Of a stretch of 62,000 nucleotides of DNA, positions 32,501-43,500 are shown piece by piece (the first letter of the stretch is position 1; each line of letters opens with the position of its first letter). The DNA lies in assembly GCA_905221605.1 (NCBI GenBank), contig CAJNDS010000128.1:1-62000 (forward strand), read 5' to 3'. A program made the translations under genes and the position numbers. Source of the stretch: Symbiodinium natans (Eukaryota > Sar > Dinophyceae > Suessiales > Symbiodiniaceae). A model generated the notes under the pieces. The model made no database searches, had not been told where the DNA came from, and saw only the letters and a program-made list of their open reading frames with translations.

Positions 32501-33888
32501 GTATTTGGCCAGACGCACCTGGAGAGATTGCAGGATTGCCCAATAATTCCCCATTGCTGCTGTTGTGTTCTGTATCCCTTTTTGTTAGTGTTGTATCACT
32601 TTGTACTTATTGAGTCTGTGTCTTTCTGAGTACGCTTGGTCTCGCAGCTTCTTGCCTCTTCTCATGGCTCTTTGAAAGAAGCGATGTTCGTGCCCTTTGT
32701 TCATATTCGACTCAATGGGAAGAGGCTGCCTTGTCTTGTTTTCGTAGCTTGCAAAAGCCGCGGACCAGAGTCGAAGCTTCTGATTTTTCATGCCCGCTCC
32801 TGCATTCTTTCATTCTTGGCGCGGTCATGCTAAAATGCACGCTGCCCAGTTGGAACAAGCAAATGATGGAGGACTCAGCCCAGCTTTCTTGATGTCTGTC
32901 ATGAGCTGCGACGGCATCCAACATGTGTCTAGACCGTGAATGGCGGGAGGTGTCAGGGTGTTGAGTGTGTGAGCGTGTGTGGGTGTGTGTCAGAGAGAAA
33001 ACGTGAGAACGAGTGCGGAATGACATTCACGCAGCGTGCCGCACAAGTCATTCGACCAGGAGTACAAGAAGCATCATGAGCTGTGAGATGTTGTGAGGGC
33101 ATTGCAGAATCTTCTCGAGGGTCTCGCCGCCAGCCTGAACTGGCAGGCAAGGACCTAGAAGCAGCTTTCTTAATCACGCATGCCTGCTTCCAGCTTCTTC
33201 CCGGCAAGAGAGCTTTTTCTGTCCAATGTATGGAAAACTTGAAGATGACTTGCCTACTTCATCGTGCCATTGCAAAGCATTGTTTCCTTATTGCGAAGCT
33301 GGGTGTGCGCAGAAGCATCATACTTTCCGATGTAGCCACCCCCAGCAACTGTTTGACAGGATGTTCAGGAGTGATTCATGCTGATGTCAAAATTGTTTGA
33401 CTTCATTTTGACTTTGTGCGGAGCTGTATTCAGCTTTGGAGTGAGTATCTCATGTGTCGCAGCATCTTGTCCGTGGCAACGGTTGTTCGCTCGATCGCTC
33501 CCAGGTGCAGATCGTAGACTCGTAGATGTAGGGGCCCGCGGGGGCGGGGAGAGGCAGTGCTCGCAAAGCCGACCTTTTAGTTCTCCTCTCGTGTGGAGAC
33601 GGGACCTTGCGAGATGGCTGTTTTGCCTAGATCGTTCATTCCTGACGAGGCCGGGATGTCAACAGAAAGTTAGGGGGGCTCGAAGCGGGGTTCGAAGCTC
33701 TGAGATGGAGGCTGGAGCCTACATCACGTGCTGCCGTGTGCATCGAACTTTCATCGAAGGACCGGGGGGCACTTAATTTTAGCAAATGTCACTAATCGAC
33801 TTTTCCACTTTCGACTCGCTGATTCCTGATTTCAATGCTGAGGAGTTCTGCTGACCCCCTGCCCTCCGCGTTCGAGATCTTGGCCAGA
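29588..33888. other. Gene-poor stretch
   Basis: A possible hydrophobic segment (GPLLAGFVSAAAGAVLF, about 31250-31300) and a signal-like start (LFDFILTLCGAVFSFGVSI, near 33385) are seen, but no exon chain can be built. A GTGTGTGGG-type run lies at 32965-32990. Confidence 0.3.
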
Positions 33889-33889
33889 T

Positions 33890-34446
33890 TTGTCTCAGTC
33901 CGTGGTTGAGCTGTTTGACGCTGAGACGGAGACCTCGGAGACCCCCGACATGGTCAGAGAGCCTGAAGAACAGCCTGATCCTGAAGTACACGACTTTGAT
34001 GATGAGAAGGGTTTGCACCCTGGGCACGACTTGTGGACCGGAGTCAACAACCTTATGATTTGCAATCTTCCAGCAAGGTGTTGCCCTGAGCCTTGCTTGT
34101 GTGTGACAAGGTCTTCAAGGTCGAGGCAGCAGCATGAGAGTCAAGAGAGTGTATGTAGCTATGTGTAGCTCTTTGTACTTTCTAGGTTGGTTCGATAAGG
34201 TGCACACGGACAGAGCTCAGCAGCTTCCTGACAAGCCTTGTGGCTGAGCCCATGAACTTGAGCGTCCCACTTTCGGCAAGTGGGCGGAATCGTGGTTACG
34301 CATTCGTTCGAGCACCAGAGCGCACAATTGACCGCCTTGTTCGCGCCCTCTGGCAGCGAAGCGTGCCGACTCGGAAGAGTACTCGACCTCTGAAGTTGCA
34401 ACCGGCCAACATGAACAGACTGCAAGTTTCACACAAGCATCGTAAC
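33890..34446 (+). CDS. Mei2-like RNA-binding protein (RRM_2), two exons
   Basis: Exon 1 (from about 33890, after TTGTCTCAG) is acidic (AETETSETPDMVREPEEQPD) and then NNLMICNLPARC, the RNP2-like start of the Mei2-type RRM (usually TTxMIRNxPxxY). A GT donor follows at about 34077. Exon 2 (about 34240-34446) has LSVPLSASGRNRGYAFVRAP, matching the second half with the RNP1 core GYAFV, then QRSVPTRKSTRPLKLQPANM, a typical C-terminal tail. Mei2-like proteins bind RNA. The middle of the RRM between NLPARC and LSVPLS seems too short, so a small exon may be missed. Upstream exons were not found. Confidence 0.7.
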
Positions 34447-35026
34447 TAGATGCGAATCCAAGATTACCAGCAAAGATGGTATCAATGCAGCAATGAGACT
34501 AGCTGTGGTGCATTTGGAGCCAACCAGGCTTACCAATGCTGCCAGACCTGCGGACTGACTGCATCTTGTACCAATAAACGGTGCAGGCAGTATCTATGAA
34601 ACAAAAAGTGCGAGGTCTGCTTGTTGTCCGATTCTGCACAGAACGTGACCTGTGCCGGGCAACACAAGCGTGCAAGGCATTACAAGCAAGCTGGCAATGC
34701 ACGACGGCCCCGCTGCGTTTTTTGGCAGTGACTGCTCAAGCAATGGATTCCTTTTAGCGGCTTAGCGTGTGCACCTCCGAGAGGGTGACGCCACACGCCA
34801 CACCGGATGAGCGACGGGGGCTGAGTGATTCCGACGGTTGTTTGTGGCACTGGCATGAGAACATACTGTACATTGTCATGCAGGCTTTCTGAGTGCCTAA
34901 CCGAGGTGGAAACCGAAAAGTACTGCACAGTCTGAGACCACAGAAGCTGTACAACGTGTCGGGCAGGGTCGTGCAAACAATGCAAACAATGCAAACAAAT
35001 GATGTTGACTGTTAAGAAACACCAAG
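34447..35026. other. Spacer upstream of beta-COP
   Basis: It probably includes the end of the Mei2-like gene and the first (Met-containing) exon or 5' UTR of beta-COP, which I could not identify. Confidence 0.3.
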
Positions 35027-35677
35027 GTCCTCATTCACTATGAGAAGGGTGTGCCGCCGACTTCTGAAGAGCTTGCCAAAAAGTTGGAAAGCAAGAAGGA
35101 CTCATGCCAAGGTTTTCCCGTGTTTACCCTGGAATTTGCCAAATGTGATGCTGCAGGAAAGCGTGCAAGCAGAGGCTCTTGAGGAGCTGATCCTGCTCAT
35201 GATAAATGGCGAGCGCGATGCTGAGCTGTACAATGCTGCATACATTGTTACACTACACAGACCAAATAGATCAACAGAGACGATTGTGGCTTGGCTCTGC
35301 TGTCAACCGAGAGATGCGGCATTCTGCGGCACAGATTTATTTGGCTCTGCTTTTTCTTTGATCAGGTCATACCCAAAGCTCTTGATGACCATCATTCGTT
35401 TCTGGATTGCAGCTTTGGCACAGAGCCAACCGGACATTCAGCACCCAGAAGAACCAAGGTTTTGTGGTGACTAGCCGAGACCACCGAGTCAAGAAGCTCC
35501 TCCAGATATACTGGGAGATTGTAGAGAAAACCAAGGCCGAGTTGAATGGAAAGAGCCTTGTGTGCAGTTGCCCTTCGTACATCTGCTCATGATCAGGACA
35601 ACGGTGACTTAAAGGAGGAAATGATCTTGGTTTGTAACGCCTTGCGGAATGACCTGATGCATGCCAATGAGTACCTT
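35027..35677 (+). CDS. COPB1: beta-COP exons, N-terminal block
   Basis: Exon 35027-35111 ends with a GT donor. Exon 35170-35213 (AEALEELILLMINGE) follows. Exon from 35366 (SYPKLLMTIIRF) is next, then exon about 35475-35548 (DHRVKKLLQIYWEIVEKTK), and exon 35597 to about 35677 (NGDLKEEMILVCNALRNDLM then HANEYL). These match consecutive N-terminal segments of beta-COP with short introns of roughly 50-150 bp. Some junctions are uncertain by a few bases. Confidence 0.85.
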
Positions 35678-38600
35678 GATTGCATCGCACAGTCAGGACA
35701 TGCTTTAGCTGAAGCTGAGATGACAGCATAGTTGGATCCGAACTCTCTTCCTCTCTTTCTGTGGGCTTAGTCTTGTGCTGCAGTTCGCTGCAGAGGCCCT
35801 GTTTGTAGTATTTGGTTTCCTTAGAGGTTCCCATTGTGTGCTTTGTACCCAGGTATGTCTGCGGCTCGACTCTGCGGTTCCTGGCGTTGCAATAGAGGCT
35901 TTTTTGGACATTGGATCTCTGGAGAATTGACTCAGCTTGTTGCATGGTTCGTTGCCGAGTGTCCAAATATGTTGTGCCTGAACGTTCCCTAAGGTTACTG
36001 TGCAAAATGAAGTACTACAGGTGCCTGGAGTCGAGTGCAGAGCATCGCAATTTCTGAGCGTGTTTCCTGGAAGGATCCTTGAGCCTCTAAAAGAGGCAAT
36101 GCTCAGAAACCTGGGCCACAGGCAGACCAAGCTGTGATAAAGCTTTGTGAAAGAACGTGGTGGGCCTTCCTTCGTGCTTCTTGGAGCTTCTTGGAGCTTC
36201 CAAGCTTTTGCAAGGCATTCATACGTTCGCCGAAATGCGGTGATGTGCGTTTTCTCCATCGTGAAGAGCTTTGGTGTGGAAGTTCTGCCCGAGGCAAGGG
36301 TTTGCATAAACATGCCACGCAGGCGACACGTTGCTTTGTTTGATGGCACGGCATGAATGTACTCCAAATTATGCTGTAAAACCTGCCATCGGAGGTGCTT
36401 ACACGCGCCTTAGCATAGTAGTATCACCCAGTGGTTTCATGCTTCAGACCAAGTTTCGTCATTCCGAAGTATTTGGCACGTATGCCTCTCAGCAACGTGC
36501 AAGGCCCCAGAGGACATCGAGCAGTTGCTGCTCGTCGAGGGCGATCTGTCCACGAAGAGTGCCATGGCACCAAAGCTTTGCTTAGGTAACTTAGATACTT
36601 CATGATAACATCATGCCCAGAGCTCGTTGCCATCCCGAGAAGCGTTAAACAAGTTTGAAGCTCCGTAGAGCCCTTTACTTGCGTAAGAGGAAGGCCTCCG
36701 AAGGCCTCCTGGACTCTGGGCAAGCGGGTTTGCACAGGAAATGCTTTCCTCATGCTCGTGAATTGCGATCAGGACAGGTGCGTAGGACGCTTTGCATTCG
36801 AGCGCGGAAAGCCTTTGTGATGCGGCGACATGGCACCGCCAGTTCTGGGCAGTCATTGGGAAATGAAAAATTCTGAAGCATGTGCCGATGCCAAAGCGGA
36901 GCCTCGTTTGTTGACAGGAGAGAGCCATCAAGTATGTCTTGAGCTTGCAAGACCAGGTAGCTTGGAAGCAGAAGGGTTCTGTATCTCAAGTCTGAGACGC
37001 CGGAGACCACGAACTAGTGCAGTTACACTGCGTGCCCTTCTCCACCGGGCCAGGTGGTTGTATGCTTGCACGTGTTCTATTGGTTCCAAGGTGCTTAGTA
37101 TTCGTTAGCCCCTGCAAACACAACTGTGGCACTCTCGGACTGGCCCCAGCATCAGAGCGCAACGAACTTCCAAAAGAGGGGCATAAACAACAAATAAAGT
37201 CTTTTTTAAATGCCCACCTTCGTCATAAGCTTCGCGAGCCTCCGACCGATATCAATGATCTCGGTGAGAGAGAGAAACCCATTAACGACGTCATGCAAGG
37301 GAACCCGCGTCATCCGTGAGTAAAAGAGAAAGTTTGGCAAAAGGCTTGCCTCTTCTTTGAAGATCGAGTTGGGGAACATGCTCCGCTATTCTCAAACACA
37401 CGGCTGAAATCTCATCGCGGTGAACAAACTCTCTACTAGCAGCTATACCACTTTGGTTTCCGAAGGACCTCAGATGGCGTATCGCCTGAAGAGTTGGACA
37501 GTCAATGCCGTGATGCTTCAACACGAATTAAGCAATTTCAATAGCAGACCTTGTTTCTGGTTGTTGTCGAAAGTTCCGTGCTTTGTGCACCTGGCACCAT
37601 CGGTGCCTCATAGGCAGTTGATTTGCAAGGTCAGTTCCATGGGGGACATTTTCCAGCTGGCCGTTTTGGAGCTGGTACGAAAGGCGTCGCAAGCCAAACA
37701 TTGCCACACAATCGCAGTTTTGGATCTATTGCCAGAGTGTCGTGTTTTGGCGGACCAGTTTGCACTTACGGTTTGCAGCTTCAGGTTTCACACGTCGAGT
37801 TGTGCTATTGGTGCAGGTTTGCCGCTCGACATCAGTCAACAAGGGCCGATTCCTCCGAATTGTGACCTGGCTTCGCCTGCTTATCTTCTTGCAGCCAGCC
37901 GGGTAGCTTCTCGTGATTCCAGCTCTTTCCCCCAAATATCTTGCACGGGAAGCTAAGAGTGTTGTGCTGAGGTTTTTGATTTAGCTTCGTCATCCTCCAC
38001 AGCAGTGTGAGATCCTTAGTCGTCCGCATGCATGCAAAGAACAGCTACTGCCTGTTGCCACACCAGCCGCGCCTTTTGACCTGCATTCGCTGGCCACATC
38101 TGGACAGGTCCTACGAGTGTGCATCCTCGCTGGTTTCGCTGTCTTCGTCACCCGTAGCCATACATCAGGCGGCACAGGCGACTCGGCTGTGACGGTTCAT
38201 GGGTGCTGCATGTCCTGATCCAAGATGATGTGTTCGCGAGGGCGCTATCGTGTCCTCAACGGGCTCGGTAGGGTGAAATGCATTCTAAGATGAATTGTTG
38301 AGAAGCCGTGGCCCGACGAGTTGGAGCATTTCACTTCCCAGCCATGCCCAGCAAGCTCTTGAACCAGTATGTCGGACAAAGCACTGGTGCACAGCCACTG
38401 CAAAGCAGGCCTATGTGCAGCTGCTGACAGAGCAGTCGGACAACAACGTCAAGCTGCTCGTATGTGAGTCATTGTGAAGTTTTCTAGTTCCGTAGGATCT
38501 TCTGTAGTGTGTGTGTGTGTGGCGAGCATCATGTGCATCACTCTCTACAACCTGGGCAGATACAGCATGTGCCTGCCCCAGGCTCATCGTGCTTGATCGG

Positions 38601-40533
38601 TTGCGAGATGTGCAAAAGCACCACAAGCAGGCTGTCTTCCAATTTGTGGTGGTAATGTCTGCTTGAGCCAAGAGCCGAGTCAGATTAACAAAGAGTACTG
38701 GGAGTATGAATCAACTTGAGTCAACGTTGCCTATCTACATGCTTAACGTTGGTGTTGACATTTCGCTGATTTCGCTCATCTTTAAGAATTCAGTAATATG
38801 GCGCAGCAATCGGCGCAATGTTCAGCATGTGCAGGTCATGGAGGGCATGGTGATGGATATTTTCAGAGCTTTAAGCTGCCCATCACTGGATGTGCGGAAG
38901 AAGGCCTTATCCCTGGAGAGTGACACACTGTCGCACGCGTACTTGCGGCTTGCTCTAGCAGGCATGGGTTTCCCTTGTTGTGACCTCATTCCCTGCGGGC
39001 AGTCTCAGAACAAACATGTGACATGTCATAGTCGGCAGTTCGCTTACGTGTGAGCGTATGTAAATATTAAATCGTGTCTGCACTCGAACCCATTTGACCT
39101 GTTGGCCTTACGCTTTGCAGTTATGCATGCTATGCATGCTGCTATACTTCACAAACATCCAAAGATAGTGTAAGTGTTTCATCCCGTTTCACCCCGACAT
39201 GTCGGTGACGATCAGCGCTCCTGGACGCCACCTTTCGCTGCCCAAATCCGTGGCAGCAGTAGGTGTCGAGGCATGGAACAGAAAGGCTGGGCCAGTGCTC
39301 GTTTGTTAAAAGCAAGTGGCCGCGGAAGCTTGTTCCCCAGCGAAAGTGGTCCCGCCTTCAGGCACAGCTTGCGCAGATGTTGAAGACTCTGGATGCCTCC
39401 TGCAAGGCGCTGTGCATCTCTATGCCAAACTTTTGGCTTTTGGCACGATCTTGGCAACCTTACTAAGGCTCCCGAACCCCCCGTATGGGTTTGACCTAGT
39501 GGACCTGATGTGTGTAAGGCATGATCTCGGTCATGCAGGCGAGGACCGTGAGCGAGGTCATGCAAGAGGTCCGTGGCTTCTTCACTCTGGGCCATCTGCT
39601 TTATGCCTACGCATACTTACGGATGCTTCACTACAAGGCCTGGCCTGTCCTGTGCTGAGATGACGACGACCACCACTACAGTGAAAACGTTGTGTAAGAA
39701 AAAGGTTTTCCGGCGGTAGGGTACCTATGTCTCGCAGTTTCCAATGCCCCGTGTACTCGGAGCGTTTGATCCACGATATGCTATGTTTCTTAATTTGTTT
39801 CTTAAGAGAGTACGATACAGGCATGAGGCTTCTAATCGTAGTTTGCACCCTGGCTAGAGGAATCCTGCACAGCCGGTTGTTGTTTGGGGTTCCAAAGCGG
39901 GGAACTAGAAGGGCCACACACCTCCCCCAAACAACTCAAAGCCCTTCCTTGTCGTGTCTTCACCTTCGGCGTCCTGGCTCACCGCCGTGCCTGAAAATGT
40001 AAGTCGTCTTGGGGGGGGGGGTGTGCGGCGGGGACGCCAGAAGCGCAGGGGCGTCACATTCTAGGACTTTTCAGCCCTGAAAAGCTTTAGAATGTGATGG
40101 GGGACGCCAGAAGCGCTGGGGGAGTCACATTTTAGGATTGTTGAAGCTCCAATCTCAAGGCCGTAGGCTTCAATGCTTTGGTAGGTTTTAGAGTCTAGAG
40201 CATGTTTAGAGTTTCTAGTAGGTTTATAGGGTTTGTAGAATTTATCGGGTTTGTAGCGTACAATAACAGCAAATGTTTTGGTGTGTAGAAATGGAAACCC
40301 GGAGGGGTTTGCAGGCAGAATTTTAAGAACGTGCCCCCCCCCCCCCAAACTAGGGTATCCTAAGTTCATAGCTTAAAGGCAACGCAAATCGCCCAAAAGC
40401 CCCGGATCTAGGGTCTTAGTTTCAATGGTTTCTTATACAGTTGTTTCCGTGTACCACTGCCACTGGCACTGCCACTGCCACTCTAGTACTACTACTCGTA
40501 CTACTACTACTCCTGCTCCTGCTGCTGCTGCTG

Positions 40534-40586
<53 letters not shown>

Positions 40587-43500
40587 GCTGCTGCTGCTAC
40601 TGCTACTACTTCTGCTTCTCCTACGACTACGGCGGCTTCGACCGCGACGACGACTACGACTACGACTACGACTACGACGTAAGGGTCTGGTAATTGACGC
40701 CGCGCTTTGCCCGCTGACCTCACAGCTGGAGACTGCGCGGGCTGTGCAGACTCGCAATAGAAGGTGGCCAAGCGGCCTACAAGGTTCGCAGGAATCCAGC
40801 CATAGGGGGCCATAGAGGCTCATAGGGGTCAGAAAGCCAGGGCCTGTCCTCCGCATATTGCATTTTGCGCGCAATTTCAATTGCAGACTCGCCTCTATTG
40901 GCTGATGCACTCGCTCTCCTTGGCACGAAGTACCTTCATGAGGGCCTTGCAGCCCATGTTTGACACCGCTCGGGTGTTTATACGATCTGGCAATCAAGAA
41001 GATGTCCATGTGCAGGGAATGGACCCTGGAGAGTCTTGTCGGCAAAGGACGTCAGCATCGGCGAGCCGCCCATGGAGTCTGTCTCCCCCAAAATGAGATC
41101 ATGGCTTTATGGCTTTGTGATTCCTCGGCGGACTAGAGTGCATACATGCTTATCATGCCCCAACGATACATTCGTCTTGGCTGCGCATGACCCCAGTATC
41201 CATAACTGCTCGGTTATCATCATTGCCGGTTTGTCGCGCAGCAACAATTTGAAACAACATACCAATGCCGTTTGTCAAGCACCCAGGCGAAAGTTCCAGA
41301 AAAACCTGAATTGAGGGAACCATGTGAATATCGCCAGCGAGTTCCGGTGCAGCAGGATCCCAACCTGTACTATGCAGCGCTGTGGCATGATCCAGCCTTT
41401 CTGCTGCCAATTGTGTACACGCCGACAGTCGGTGAAGCCTGTCAAAAGCCACTTGACACAATCCTTGTCGAAAAAAGTTCCTAAGTTGGAGAAAAGTCAT
41501 TCTGCAATATGTTGCACGTGGCACCTGAGGTTTGGTTTGCTTCCCTTCTTTCCTCGTGGCTGCTACGTGTCAATATGTGACTGTGGAAAGGTAAGACAGG
41601 TACTGTTGGAATATGCGGAAGCCATGCTCACGAAGGATGAGACTGGCAAGTACGAGTGCCAATGCATTGTTTTTTCAGATGCCGGGCGCATCCTCGGTTT
41701 GGGAGACCTTGGCTGCTGGGGTATGGGCATACCCATTGGAAAGCTGGATCTCTACACAGTCTGTGCCGGCTTCAACCCGTACAAGACGGTACCTGTTATC
41801 ATCGATGCGGGATGTAGCGATGCAACTGGCAATTCTGCCAAGCTGACAATCCGTGACCATGAGCTGTACACAGGACCCAGCGGTTCGCAGCAAGTGCAAT
41901 GACTCAGTGGGGTAAGCTGGTTAATTTAGGCTGATGGAAATTGATCGAGCATCTGATGGCATTCTCCGGCTGCAGGACTGAAGCAAGATCGAATGAAGCA
42001 TGAAGATGGCCAAGGCCTTCGCTGCCTTTTTCACTCTTCGTTCCTCAAAATCTTCGTACATGCTCGGCCGGTGTCAGGTGCAGAAGTGAACACTGCTTAC
42101 TACGGGCCTTGCTCTCTCATCGGAGAGTTTATGACTGCAGCAGCAGATCTCTTCAGCCCAAAGTGCTTGCTTCAGTTTGAAGACTTCAACACAAACGATG
42201 CCTTTCCGCTGCTGGAGGCGTTGGGTCGTTGTCAAGCCAGCCGGTCATCATAAGATGCACTCCCTGCACTTTGTTCCTTAGCACTTCGCGAAGTCTGTAG
42301 CTTGCAGCTTTTGCCCAGCAGAAGCAGAAACGTCAATGTTTGTGCTTGTGTCAAGCATGATGTGTCCATATGTAGCGCGGTGTGTAGCAATGTTTGTAGC
42401 AACGTGTGTAGCAAGGTGGCTTGAGATTCGACTTGTAAAGTTTGGAAGTGAGTCAGTTGTATCTGCAACAGTTCTCCACCCAGCCGCCTAGCCATGCAGG
42501 AGTATCGGCACAAGTTCCTCAGCTACAATGACGACATCCAAGGCACTGCAGCTGTTGTCGCTGCAGCTGTGCTTGGTGGCATCAGGCTTCAAAAGCCAGG
42601 TGCCGTGGCTTTGACTCGTTACATTGACAGCGGTGCAGCTGGCTTTTGTCTCCGCAGCGCCAGCTTTTCCCAAGGTTGCAAGGAGCTCATCAAGGAGCTC
42701 AGAAGAACGCGCATTCTTTTCCATGGAGCCGGCTCTGCTAACTTGGGAAGCATCTTGGCTCCCATCACTGTGTAGGAACAGTATGGAACAGTGTCAAGTT
42801 TCCAGTGCAGAGTGACGAAGTTCTTTTGAGTATGTACGCGTGGCAAGCCACGCAGCGGCACGTACTCGCAGTGGCGGCGCATCGGTAGTACGAAGCAGAG
42901 GAACGCAACAGAGGAAACGGCCAAAGCTTAAACGGAAAAAGCCCCGCAGCCTCGTAAGTGGGTCTGTAACAGAAACTCGCCGGACCGGAGTGTTCTAATT
43001 CATCAGAATTTGCGGGGCCTGGTAGAGGGTTTAGGGTTTAGGGATTTGGGCTAATGGCGTTTCTGTTTAGTGATTAGGCGTTTTGTTTTTTTCTGGTGAC
43101 TTTTTGGCCTTCTTGGGTGTCAGGTGGGAGGGTGTTCCAGGTTTGGAGGGTGTTTTGTGTCCCGAGTTTGTTTTGTTAAAGGTGGCGCCACGCCATGTTT
43201 TTTGATGGTATGGCGGGTTATTCTTTTACTGGTGTTGCGAAGCTAGTCTTAGCTTGAAAGCCTCCAGAAGAAGGCGTGGCAGGATGTGTTTTTTTGCTTC
43301 TCGTTTGGTCCTGTGTTCCTCTGTCCTGTAGTCTTCTGTCTGGTCCTGTGATCTGGTCCTGTGGTCTTCTGGTCCTGTGGTCGTCTGGTCTGTGGTCCTC
43401 TGGTCCTGCATCTGCCCACTCTTCTAATCCGAACAAGCTTGCCTCGAAAGCACATGAGTCCTGTCCAAACACAATCATGCGAACGTTGTGTTTGGAATTC

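Larger units (their letters stand above)
38916..41319. other. 5' part of the large beta-COP intron, upstream of malic enzyme exons
   Basis: It contains a hairpin and direct repeat (40026-40145), a G-run (40011-40020), a C-run near 40337 and a CTA/CTG triplet array. No malic enzyme N-terminal exon was recognised. A short frame at 40887-40970 (ADALALLGTKYLHEGLAAHV) looks protein-like but unplaced. Confidence 0.4.

Noticed and set aside
38655-38680. CTTGAGCCAAGAGCC as a reverse-complement relic of the dinoflagellate spliced leader
   Set aside because: Only about 10 bases match before diverging, and it lies within beta-COP intron sequence.
40887-40970. ADALALLGTKYLHEGLAAHV frame as the malic enzyme N-terminus
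   Set aside because: Does not match known N-terminal motifs of malic enzymes; left unplaced.
40422-41045. Poly-Ser, poly-Leu and poly-Thr frames over the triplet array
   Set aside because: Trinucleotide repeat gives homopolymers in every frame; flanks are not coding.
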